Shown: positions 34,051 through 44,099 of the stretch, one piece after another
How the letters are laid out: the number at the start of each line of letters is the position of its first letter
How positions within the stretch are numbered: position 1 is the first letter of the stretch
Assembly: GCA_026419785.1 (NCBI GenBank)
Contig: JAODTK010001577.1
Location: 1 to 64,000, forward strand
Reading direction: 5' to 3'
Length of the DNA: 64,000 nt
From: Sclerodactyla briareus
Lineage: Eukaryota; Echinodermata; Holothuroidea; Dendrochirotida; Sclerodactylidae
Made by a program: the position numbers and the translations under genes
Notes under the pieces: model-generated
Told to the model about the DNA's origin: nothing
Databases searched by the model: none
Seen by the model: the letters and a program-made list of their open reading frames with translations, nothing else

Positions 34051-35490
34051 TGAGTTAAACAACGGTATTATATATTTTCCTAATTTTCTATTTTTATTAT
34101 TTGTGTGGCAGAGGGAAAATCTATACATCAACGACAGCCGCGTCGATTTCGTCAGGTATGGAAAGTTTTTGTGTCCCTTGAAACATATGATATATAACGC
34201 ACGCATGGCGGTTCAAATTTGTGTATTAATCACTTGTGGGACAAACTGAAACTATTCCAGTTTATTTGTTTCGCGGTAGTCTGGTTACTTTGTTACGACT
34301 TTTGGTAAATAGATTGAAAATTATAATTCTGCCAATTGTATTTTGTAAAAATGAACATTTGATTGAGACTGGATGGATGATCTCATGCGCATTCCCATTG
34401 TTATCCGTGTGTTGTAGTTCAAACGCTAGTGATGACACCCTATATTATCTCGCAGCGCTCCGTTTCTACTTTGTGAAACATTCAAACAATATTGAACGAC
34501 CATTTGAAATCCACACCCACGATGCGATAAGAACAAACGACATAACATGTCCCTCTCGATTGAGTTGAACAACGGTATCTCTCTATTTTTTTTTTAAATG
34601 TTCTATATTTTCTTGTGTACAGAGGGAAGATCGATTGCATCAACGACATGCGGCGTCGATGTCGTCAGTATGAAGTTTTGTGTCCAATTGACCCTATGAC
34701 TTATAACGCAGCATGCGATTCCACATTTGTTATGTACCACTTAAGATGTGAACACTGAACTACTTCCAGTTCGTTTGTGGTTTCGCGATAGTCTGGTTTA
34801 CTTTGGTTTAACGACTTGTTACATGGATTGAAAAGTATATCCTTGCCAATTTGTAATTTCGTATAAATGAACATTTGATTGAGCTGGATGAGAGCTCATG
34901 CGCATTCCATTTGTTATCCGTGTTGTTTTGCTCACTTTCAAACGCTGGTGATTGAGCCCAACACGAATGATATCGCGCGCTCCTTCTACTTTGTGAAACG
35001 ATTCACACATCACGACATTTGAAATCCACATCCCAGGCGGGGAAGACAAACGACATAAACCTGTCACTCGTTGAGTTGACAACGGTATTCTCAATTTCTT
35101 AATTTTCTTATATTCTCATGTGTCAGAGGGAAAATCGATTGCATCAACGACAGCCTCGTCGATGCCGTCAGGTATGAAAGTTTATGTGTCCCTTGACACA
35201 TATGACTATATAACGCACGCATAGCGATTCCAATTGTGTATGTATCACTTGTGTGACAACTAAACTTTCCCGTTTATTATTTTGTGTTTCGCAGTATTCT
35301 TGTTTACTATTGTTACACTTGGTTCAAATGGATGGCAAATTCTGTTCTTGCCAATTGTATTTTCGGTAAAAATGAACATTGATTGAGACTGATGGATGAG
35401 CTCATGCGCATTCTTTGTTATCCGTGTTGTTTGCTATTTCAACGCGGTGACTGACACCTATATGATCCCGCATCGCTCCGTTTATACTTA
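34051..35490. repeat. Tandem satellite of 510-bp units, nearly three copies
   Basis: The anchor AACGGTAT occurs at 34061, 34571 and 35081, exactly 510 bp apart each time. Each unit then carries CATCAACGACA(G/T)..CGTCGAT, GTCAG(G)TATG.AAG, TTTCGC..TAGTCTGGTT, ATGAACATTTGATTGAG and GCTCATGCGCATTC. The third copy stops near 35490. A further, rotated copy lies at 41520-42020. No coding capacity. Confidence 0.9.
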
Positions 35491-36070
35491 TTCTTATTAT
35501 TTCTACTATTATGCAAATTCGAACCTCTGATAACTTGAAATGACCTCCACATTCTTCGCATCGACTATAGTCCCCTACCCAGGGTTCGTTCAATCCGACC
35601 AACTTGAAAATTTCGCTTAAATTATTCAAATTAGGCATTGCAGTGATGCCCACTTTCCATAATCCAATCATCCGAGCTTCTCTAGAGTGGACATGTGTAC
35701 TAAGTTTCAGGTAATCGATAAATATTGACGGTGCGCTAATCCTGTCGCCTAAATTTTCCTGGGACTGCGGCTACACACCCAAAACCATATCCCCCCGGAC
35801 ATTTCCAGTGTCGCGGGGATTAAATTATAAAATAGGCTGATGCTCTATGGCTCGTTTCCACTAAACCCCGATACCACAAAGTTACATCAAAATCATAACG
35901 GTTTCGGAGAAATCCTGCTGATGGGAACGCGTGATCTACACACACAGCAAAGTGATAGTCCAAGTCCTCTTCCTGGACCTTATCAGCGAAACAGAGTGAC
36001 GGTCCTGCAATGGTTTGCTATTACATAAACTTGAGATGAAACTTTTCAACTTTCTGATGGTTGCTCTTAC
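35490..36070. other. Anonymous DNA
   Basis: No gene or element recognised between the end of the satellite and the next candidate exon. Confidence 0.5.
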
Positions 36071-36279
36071 CAATTGCCTCCCAGCGACATTGCTGGGGAC
36101 AGGCACTCATTGCCTCCTCTCGCCAAAATGTGTACCCTCCAGTTATCTTATGAACTGGAATGTATTGAGGACCTGTAGGGACCTTGGTACCTACTGATGC
36201 CACTTCTCCATGAGTGTGCATGTTTTTTGTCTCTGACCAAGTTTCATATAAAGCGCTCGGACACTGAAGGGCCATAATA
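36071..36279 (-). CDS. Candidate exon of an unknown gene
   Basis: Minus strand. An acceptor TTTTTATTGAGCAG precedes the segment and a GTAAGAGC donor follows it. Between them one frame is open for about 69 codons and includes HTHGEVASVGTKVP and a Cys/Trp-rich end (SACPQQCRWEAIG). It contains ATGGCC eight bases in, so it could also be a first exon. It lies downstream of the stop codon of the gene that ends at 37110, so it should belong to another transcript or be untranslated. No family recognised. Confidence 0.3.
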
Positions 36280-36509
36280 CTGCTCAATAAAAATATATTT
36301 GTATGAACTGTTAAATTCAGGGTCGCTTATGTCCTTCACCAGAGGTGGAATTGAACCATCCGCCCCCGGCATTGTCCTCATAGTATATAGGGTTGGATAT
36401 TCAGGCAGGATTAATATACACACCACCCCACATGCACATTTTAGGGTCTGGCCTATCAACAATTAACCATAAAGCATAGTCCTTATTCTGCAACATGGAA
36501 AAGTTAAAA

Positions 36510-36863
36510 TAAAGTTCCATTCAGCCTTTATTTCATGTTCTACTTCAAAGCCAATGAAGCTACCCACATTGGTATCCCCCCTATTGAATCACTGAACTTT
36601 TGTTTGTTGGACAAATGTATTAGGTAAATTTGTAAATAGCGTGGAATAGATCCGTTTGGCGAAACATTTACAACTGTGGCTGGTCAGCTTTTTGGAAAAT
36701 TTGCACACTGAGCACCAGTTTTACAGAATCAGAAATAATTTTAGTCAGGTACTTTTTCACTGATAATTCTTTTTGTAGATAAGGTCTCGAACGATGGTTC
36801 ATTTTCGATATCATTTGATGCCTATATTTTCTCGAATATTTTCAAAGGCTGAATGGAACTTTA
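36510..36863. mobile_element. Candidate MITE with 20-bp inverted ends and TA flanks
   Basis: The 20-mer at 36510-36529 (TAAAGTTCCATTCAGCCTTT) is exactly the reverse complement of 36844-36863. The outermost TA on each side may be the target duplication typical of Tc1/mariner-type elements, which leaves an 18-bp terminal repeat. The interior of about 310 bp has no coding capacity. It lies just downstream of the 3' end of the minus-strand gene. Confidence 0.65.
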
Positions 36864-37109
36864 ATGAGTAAATTTCAATTGAAAACAGAGAATATTGTGG
36901 ATTTGTTGAAGTATGACCTAATTATATTTGCATGGTGGGAATGCTTTCAGATCCCAAAGCTCAATGGCTACAGTATAGGTATATTGGTTTAAACTTATTA
37001 AAATGATAATATTGCAAGCAAGGCCAAGTTCTAAGTAATTTGATTGGTGTGAATGCACGAACAGTCATATGAGGCGTGTGAAATGTAATAAATGAATGAC
37101 TTACTAGGC

Positions 37110-37195
37110 TTAACATGGCACCGCCTCTCCTTTCTCATTTGCCCCACCCACAAACACAATGGCAGTGCACGACTCGAACAGTTTTTCCAGACCCA
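37110..37195 (-). CDS. Terminal exon of the minus-strand gene
   Basis: The acceptor CTGCCCCAG opens a segment that, with the G carried over from the previous exon, reads VGLEKLFESCTAIVFVGGAN, then EKGEAVPC and a TAA stop at 37110-37112. The phase agreement with the preceding exon and the natural end make this pair the best gene evidence in the window. Family unknown. A GTAAGT follows the stop at once; read as a donor it would instead require another frame. Confidence 0.45.
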
Positions 37196-37590
37196 CTGGG
37201 GCAGAACACTACTCCAGGGCAATGTTTCACAAAGGGTTATTCATGTCTTTTCTCTTTCCTTTGTTTCCTCTAAATGGCGAAATGGAAATTTGATTCTTGA
37301 TTGCAGGTTGCCATAGCACCAAAAATCAGGCTTCAAATTTATGATCATCGGTATATGCTTTGTTGCCTAATTTCATGAGTTGGCCTACATGCATTCATGT
37401 AGTTTTGTAGTTCTGATCTGACACAATCAGGAGCCTTGTGGTTATCAATGGCACAAATAAAAATCTCACACATTAAACATACTTAACTATGCAACACAGT
37501 TACCAACATTGTGGAATGGGTCCATACGGGCCACTAGTCCCTCGATAGATGTGCGTGGAACTATGAAACTCCAGCCTCAAAACCCCTTAC

Positions 37591-37794
37591 CTTGCGCCTC
37601 GCCACCCCCTCCCTCACAATTGTTTGGAGGCAACTGTATAGTTAGAGTGAGAAAGCTGATTTCAAATAATAAGTCTCTGTTAGTGAATGCGAAAAGGGCC
37701 GGCATAAATTCAGTCAATGTATGGTCACTGCATGTTGTGTTTCACATAGCTGTCTCGGAAGTCAGGGTTGAGGCACTACTTAGTGATCCAGTTC
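37591..37794 (-). CDS. Penultimate exon of the minus-strand gene, with an in-frame TGA
   Basis: The acceptor GGCAGTTTTATAG and the donor GTAAGGGG bound 204 nt. One frame reads GSLSSASTLTSETAM, then TGA, then continues open with TTCSDHTLTEFMPALFAF, NRDLLFEISF and a Gly-rich NNCEGGGGEAQ end. Apart from the single TGA the whole exon is open. It exits with one G carried over, which fits the next exon exactly. The TGA may be a TGG-to-TGA sequence error, a real nonsense allele or a sign of a pseudogene. Nothing here supports selenocysteine. Confidence 0.45.
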
Positions 37795-39004
37795 CTATAA
37801 AACTGCCAGGCCAGAAGAAGGCCAACCTGGGGGGCATGTGCTTGTGATACTTCAATTCCGGGAGACCTAAGAATCAACACTATGTTGCATCAGGAACCCT
37901 GATGCCTCAGAAAAGGTGACAGCAGCCTGACAGTCCACGTCCCAGCATTGATCCAGACCAGGCAGTTGAACTGTGATAAAAAAGGCATTAAGTAAAGCAT
38001 ATGTAGTGCTACCATAAAGTGGACACAAGAAATTACTGCTCTTCAATGTCAAATTCTGCTTCGCTTCGGACTCAGACCTGCCCGATTGTATTTAATGTTT
38101 GCAGGGCAAAGTCTGTACAGGCAAAAAAACGAAAAAAAAAAATATATAAGACGGAAGCCCTAAATGGAGGTAGTGGCATTCATCAGGAAGGCTATGAGCT
38201 GGCATTAAAGAAGACAAGGATGACATTGTACTTTGAAGATGATGGTCCATGCAGGCATGCAGCAGGAATGAATAAACTGGAAGTAGATAAATGCCATGTT
38301 GCCAATTCTCTTTAAATTGGCACAGATGAATGAAGACGTGTCAAACCCCCATATCGCAATTGGAGTTTCTGCATGTTATTTAGTTGATCTTTTTTACTTT
38401 ACTTTTGGAAATCGAGGGATTTACGACACCATCATAGGTGGGGAGCGGGCGATGTGAATGCTCTTTATAGAGTCCCGCCATAAGCATATCTGCATTTCGT
38501 TAGGCATTCCCCGCGCTTTGGTACAGAAAGATGGAAACAGGTATTCACATCATAATGATTTTTCTTTCTCCATCTCTTTTGGACAATTTTCACGCTACAT
38601 TTGGATCCCATCTATAGTTTTTGTTCATTACAACTGGGTTTAAAATATATGTTCACCTTGACTTCGTGTTATTATATACTGTATAACAGTATAAGTCGAC
38701 CTGATCGTTGACCTAAGTCACAGAGGGTCATTGGCAACTGCAATTGACCTGACCATAATAATAATACCATCATCATAATGTGGAAACTCTCAGCATCAAT
38801 GCTGGAAGTGATATCAAAACAGGGTACAGGTACATGTAAGATCCCTACAGTAACCTTTGCTTCAAAATTCAAAACATGCAAGGATACCAGAAACAGTTTG
38901 ATTACCTGTCCCAAGTTAGCAGTTTAGACGAGTTACAGTAGCAACTATTTCAGTAAAATATAGATCATTCAAAGTCAACTGTTTTATTTGATAATTTACC
39001 TTAC

Positions 39005-39116
39005 CTCAAGGCCTGCAGCAATCTTGGACTGTAATCCCCCCTGCATTCCTGTGATTGTTTCCCTCTGGCATGGCTGGACACCTTGTGAGTCCATGAGTGC
39101 ATTTCTAAATAATGAC
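39005..39116 (-). CDS. Candidate exon of the 41-37 kb minus-strand gene
   Basis: A pyrimidine-rich acceptor (TCTCCCATTATTGCAG) and a GTAAGG donor bound 112 nt. Two frames are open across it. The one reading RNALMDSQGVQPCQRETITG looks more natural, but it needs two bases carried over from the previous exon, which the 39422-39573 exon does not supply. Another exon between them is likely. Confidence 0.35.
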
Positions 39117-39421
39117 CTGCAATAATGGGAGAGACTGGGAAAAGCTGACATATGACATGACTGATTGTAGCACTAATATGAAATCTCAATTGTACACAAC
39201 AGAATATTTTCCTGATCAGCTACACACATTCTCTCTTCTTGACCTGTTTGTATCAACTACGTTAATGCAAGACCAGTAGTACTATCTCTGTAGGAGGCAG
39301 AAAACCTGTTTAATTTACCAGTATTACAGTAATAATTTCTGAGAGATAACACATGCGGTAATTTTTAGGGTAACATGTTTAAAACCAACTCGACTTTCAC
39401 CACATACACGGCTACTCAAAC

Positions 39422-39573
39422 CTGCCAGTGCAAAATGACCATGCGTTCACAATCTGAAATGTATTGTACTGTACAATGTGTACATGGGAGAAGTATAAGT
39501 GGTTCCACGTTAGTGGTCAATTCATCACAAAGTTTTGGTGTGAACCCAAAAAGTCTGGAACCTGGACGTTTAC
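39422..39573 (-). CDS. Candidate exon of the 41-37 kb minus-strand gene
   Basis: A 152-nt segment between a TGTGTGTTGAGTAG acceptor and a GTTTGAGT donor. After two leading bases it is open for exactly 50 codons and reads like protein, for example GSRLFGFTPKLCDEL followed by a Cys-containing LPCTHCTVQYISDCE stretch. It enters with one base carried over and leaves in phase 0. The opposite strand is also open here (39375-39647), which weakens the case, but lacks matching splice sites. No family recognised. Confidence 0.4.
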
Positions 39574-40438
39574 CTACTCAACACACAAATGTTCTCATAG
39601 TAGGCTATAATCTTTGGCGGGCAGTGTGTGGAGTGCAGCCTGGATAATGTTTCACAGTAATAGCATTGGAAAAATCTAATTGAGCTCGAACACCTAAACC
39701 ATTGTTTTAATTCAATATAGAAAACCGAGGAAAATGATTCAACAGAACATTTGGCTGAGGAGACTCATGCAACAAGCAAAATGTGGTGGAATGCTTATTT
39801 AAGCTTAGTATACATAGAATCGGAATCCTCATTATTGGGCCTCATTCAATGAGAAAGTAACACCATCTGCATCGATAGCTTTTGAAACTAATAACACCCA
39901 TCACATCACCGAGGCTAGTTTAAACATTGTCACCAGCATATCTAGGCTACCTCAATTATACAGGTGAACATAAACTGAACATTTTCATCACATCAATTCA
40001 ATCAACTTGTGATAACTACATGCCTAACAGTGAGAGATAGCAGATGCACCGAGCATTGTCTGATTCCTGAGCCAGCCACTCACTCCAGTTTCAAACCCCG
40101 TCATACTATCAATAGTATAAGTATAACTTGAACACCGTCGCTCGCGTGGTGATGTAAGTTTTTGTGGATGTTTTCATCATAAGAAGAAGAAGATTACTAC
40201 TGTGTTAGTTGGAACGGCAGGGTCCCCATACTGGAAGTACTTTTCTATTAAACGCCAAAAAATATGGCCCAATGATTCTTTCTGTTGTAGGCTGCACTAA
40301 ACATTCCCATGCCAGCTGTAGTATATACTTTTCACTCAGGCAGTAATGTCGCAGAAAAATTAATGGGGCACTTTCGTACAACCGACGATCTCTTGTGTGC
40401 AAGTGCAGGGGCCCAACCAACCACTGAACCACACTTAC

Positions 40439-40492
40439 GTACAACTGATCCAAGTCATAAACAACTTTCCTCACATGAATAACTGTATACAA
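40439..40492 (-). CDS. Small candidate exon of the 41-37 kb minus-strand gene
   Basis: Ends at a strong GTAAGT donor and reads LYTVIHVRKVVYDLDQLY, 18 codons in phase 0 at both ends. The upstream acceptor is weak (CGTAAG), so the 5' boundary is uncertain. Confidence 0.25.
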
Positions 40493-40499
40493 CTTACGA

Positions 40500-41230
40500 G
40501 CCTAAAAATTTGAATGTGTTGGTTGATTTACCACATCCAGAATTTCGACTAGACACAGCCTACATGTAGCCTAGGCCTAGCCTAGCAGTTTAATATCACT
40601 ATCATCAGGCTACGCAATGCCTTGCCATAAACAAAATTGAGCCATGAGTCGAGCAAAAAGTTTGTTTTTCAAGTCGTACAAACAAATACCACAACCTACA
40701 CATACCATTTATTTATTCCTTATTATTCTGTTAACCTATTAAACACTAGGCCTGCTGTTGACCTAATTATCGATACCGTGGCCTAGCCAATGCTAACCCA
40801 AAAATTAGGTCATTTTGATTCAGCTTGTGGAGCTTTAGAAAGTTGTAGCCCCATAGTATGTTTCATTCAAATATATGAAGGACTTGGGAACAATGAAAAA
40901 ATCCATATTGTCGCGTTTTTAACACAGAAAGACTTTCAAACCACACAAACGCGCTTCAGTTCCTCAGTAAGTAGTGGCACTACGCCTACCTGTTCAAAAT
41001 GTATAGCAGTCAAAACATAGGTATTGGGCTACTGTGTTAGGCTATTAGAGGAGAACCTGCAAACAAGAGTCAATTTCATGGTGCGCAAAATAACATTTTT
41101 AACTAGAAGAAGTAAATCAGCTCGCGAGATCGCAATAATAACACTTGTTCTCAATCCACTGACATGTTTTCACAGATGTTTATATGGATTAGATGGAAAA
41201 TTCACGGAAAACAACTTGAGACATTCTAGC
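40500..41230. other. Intronic or intergenic DNA with TAGGCCTAGCC words
   Basis: Apart from the small exon candidates noted, this stretch carries CCTAGGCCTAGCCTAG near 40570 and CGTGGCCTAGCC near 40778, a word style repeated at 62.94 kb. The plus-strand frame 41024-41296 has no supporting splice sites. Confidence 0.4.
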
Positions 41231-41499
41231 ACTTACCCTCATCACACTATTTCCGGTGAAAAGTTGTCTCCAAATCTTTCGTTCAATAGGTTGTGACGTG
41301 ATTCTCCGTCAAGCTTCGGAAAACCGATTTATAATTTATTCAGCTTTCTCTCACATTATCCCTATGGAAGTAACCGTATTTATGAAGATTTCATGATGCC
41401 AGAAAGACCGAGTATCACTTTCGGCTATCTACAGAAAATTGCTTTCACCGAAGCTGTCGCAAATTGGCACTTCCGTGAGGTCACGATGCAGGACGCTAG

Positions 41500-42330
41500 C
41501 CATAAACGCTCGATTAGCAAGTCAGATCTCCGCTCTGTGGTTACGTCTTGGTAAATGGATTGGAAAATTATATTAGTTGCAATTGTATTTTGTAACATAA
41601 CATTTGAATTGAGACTGGATGATGCGCTCCTGCGGAACTCCATGTGTGTATCCGTGTGTGGTTTTGTTATTCTAAACGCTGGGATGATATTGATACGCAA
41701 CGCTCTGTTCTATTGTCTGTGAAGCGATTCAACATAAATGCCTACCATTTGAAATCCAGCATCCACGATGCGGGAACAAAGGAACCTCACCACTATCGCT
41801 CAGCGTGAGGTGAACAAAGTTTTTTTTTTTTTTCTTAATTTCCATATTTCTTGTGTGCATTGATACATCAACGACAGCAGCATCGATGACGTCAGGTATG
41901 GAAAGATATGTGTTCCTTGACACTATGACTTGGAAGCACACATGCGATCACCAAAATTGTGTATGTATTAGATCTGTAAGGTATGTTGTGTGTTTATTGA
42001 ATGTGTGTTTCGTGAGTGGGCTAAGATAAAAACAAAAGTGCTTGAATTTATCATATGTGAGAATCAATTTGTTCGCATAAGTAGGACTAGGTGACCTCCT
42101 TTGTTGTGTGGTGAAATAACACTTTGCCCTCTGATTTGATTGTTAAAAAACTCACCAAATAACCAAAGTTAATGTGAACATCTAACGGTCTTTATGAATA
42201 CAACCAGGTAGGAAATCCACTCCCTCCCATCAGGCTCGGCTGATATATCAATCTGACATCTGCCCGATACACCGTTTCCCAAATCTCTAATGATAGTAGG
42301 ATGACATTTCAAACCTAAACCATGAACTAT
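41500..42330. repeat. Second, rotated copy of the 33-35 kb composite repeat
   Basis: The stretch 41520-41815 matches the second half of the 510-bp unit (TGGTAAATGGATTG, ATTGTATTTTGTAA, GCGATTCAACA, CATTTGAAATCCA). A T-rich junction at 41820 is followed by the first half of a unit (CATCAACGACAGCAGCATCGATGACGTCAGGTATGG). From 42045 the sequence matches the arm at 33160-33445. Order here is unit then arm; at 33-35 kb it is arm then units. Confidence 0.8.
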
Positions 42331-42503
42331 ACGGGGGGGGTTCAGTAGTTACTACTAGGAACGCAGACCTACAATATGAGCTCTATATGTCAAGGCCCTT
42401 GTCTATTTACCTTAGGACCCGCTATAAACCATTTGCGTCTGATTACCCCCCACCCTAAGAAAAAATAGAGGAGGCGCGTTTTCTTGGCACTCACTGTCAC
42501 GGC

Positions 42504-42652
42504 ATGCATACATACATACCTACATACATACATACCTACATACATACAACATACATACATACCACATACATACATACATACATATACGTACGTACATACA
42601 TACATACATACTACAAACATACGTCCATACATACATACATACATACATACGC
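42504..42652. repeat. (ACAT)n microsatellite
   Basis: Interrupted ACAT/ACCT tetranucleotide array. The Tyr/His/Thr-rich and Met/Tyr/Val/Cys-rich frames on the two strands are products of the repeat. It ends directly at the LINE fragment that follows. Confidence 0.95.
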
Positions 42653-44060
42653 CTCAATTGCACCATTCTTAGTGAACCATTTGATCAGAAATCTATTAAT
42701 ACTGGTCATCTGCCTTCAGATTGGACTACTGCTGTTGTTACTTACTACTCCCCTTTTCAAAAAGGGCATCCTTCGGACCCCAGCAATTACAGGCCTGTTT
42801 CACTAATAACTTTAAGCTCATGTAATAATTTTGAAACATATTTTTCAATCACAACAACATGCACTACATTGACACTTCACCAGTTCATCACCATGCCAAC
42901 ATGATTTAGACAACGACACTCCTGTGAAACCCAACTGGGTATAACTGTCAATGATCTCGCTATAATCTAGACTATCAGGCTCGACATGGATGTGTTTTTA
43001 CCTGATTCATGTCAAGGCTTTGACAAGGTTCGCCAACAAGCGACTGGCTCATAAACTTCAACATTACGGCATTTGTGGTCAAATTCTCACTGGGATAAAT
43101 TCACCCAGCATGGTGTCAGAATGGTGTGGAAGTCTCTCTTGGAATTGTTTTCATCAGGGGACCCACAAGGACAATACTAGGTCATTGCTCGATTATGATA
43201 GCATACACTATCAGACAATGTTGCTGTGACCTGCAAATCGTCTCTGCATCATCTATGGCATCAATGCAGTTACTTGCTCCGCAAGATCTGGATAACATTT
43301 CGTATGGAGGAAGAAAAACCCCCTTCGAGATCTGAATAGCATCAAATGCCAAGCATGGTGTCACACAACCAAAAGGCAAGTTGTACATTACATATGTAGA
43401 TCCCGTCCGATGGCAAACGTACACAACGCTTCGACGTTTTTTTTTCTCTTTCTGTGCTTTTTCTCACAATACAGATCATCTTCGCCTCCCGGAGTCATGC
43501 ATGAATGTATTTTAAGTTTTCGTTATTAATGTTATCCAGTTTGAGAAAGTGTATTACTGATCTGTCCTGATGATGTGTCATTTAGTGAGACCGTCTGCAA
43601 CAATTGATGTTACACTAAATATTCTCATGAACCATCTTACATTGACGTTTGGAATCGACAGCTAATGCAGAACAAAGAGAGGGCGATATGTTTCGTGATC
43701 GTGGTTTAATGATATGAGTAATTGTTTCCCCGGTTTAAGTATATGGTCGTTGAATCATTAGGTCACTTCGTATCCATACTGGCCATCAGCTCTCACTCTG
43801 TCTTATTTTATATTTAATAAGGATGACACAACCATAATACGAGATTGTTACCCTAAAACGATGCTGCTACCATTCGCATAGGCTCCAGATACCACGTCCG
43901 CTCAGCGACGGTTCTTAATCGTAGTTATATATTCTTCATCCAGTGGTTACTGAATCAACATGACTGGGAACAGTCATGAGACTGCTAGAAAGCACATACG
44001 CATACAACCGCCGCCCGCGGCTTCCTTGCATCACACATCCTCCAGTTGGCTACTGAGTGG
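42653..44060 (+). mobile_element. Degraded non-LTR retrotransposon, RT domain
   Basis: In order on the plus strand: a TGHLPSDWTTAVV-like lead-in with a frameshift at about 42705-42745, SNYRPVSLIT (42782-42811), RHSCETQLGITVNDLA (42914-42961), a DSCQGFDKVRQQ-like segment (about 43008-43040) and HKLQHYGICGQILTGINS (about 43049-43103). A GPTRTILG-like relic of the PQGT.LGPLLF block lies near 43158. A segment near 43320-43400 resembles LNSIKCQ.MH and NYTYM-like text. These are canonical RT landmarks of the Jockey/CR1-related LINEs. The catalytic FADD block was not found, and the frame breaks many times. Confidence 0.8.
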
Positions 44061-44099
44061 TGATCTTGGCCAACCATGAATTATGAGACCGTTTAACAC

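Larger units (their letters stand above)
37110..41340 (-). other. Probable multi-exon host gene, identity unknown
   Basis: Minus strand. A possible start exon ends at 41237 with ATGAGG then GTAAGT. A 39-nt segment at 40990-41028 (TAG before, GTAGGC after) and a 54-nt segment at 40439-40492 (GTAAGT after) keep phase 0 with it. Stronger exons follow at 39422-39573, 39005-39116, 37591-37794 and 37110-37195. An open minus segment at 37867-37970 after an excellent acceptor (CCTTTTTTATCACAG) may be another exon, but it ends in TAG. Not every junction is in phase, so exons are missing or some calls are wrong. The residues seen match no domain I can name. Sequence from 36 to 41 kb looks less broken than the transposon-rich parts. 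Confidence 0.4.

Noticed and set aside
34051-35490. CRISPR-like array
   Set aside because: Units are 510 bp with no short constant repeat and unique spacers, in a eukaryotic window; it is a satellite.
37700-37760. Selenocysteine codon at the in-frame TGA
   Set aside because: No selenoprotein family or SECIS element could be recognised; a TGG-to-TGA change is simpler.
37867-37970. Terminal exon of the minus-strand gene
   Set aside because: The acceptor is excellent, but the frame ends in TAG upstream of the phase-matched last exons. It is mentioned as a possibility and not called.
42390-42806. Tyr/His- and Met/Tyr/Val/Cys-rich frames as repeat proteins
   Set aside because: They are translations of an (ACAT)n microsatellite.
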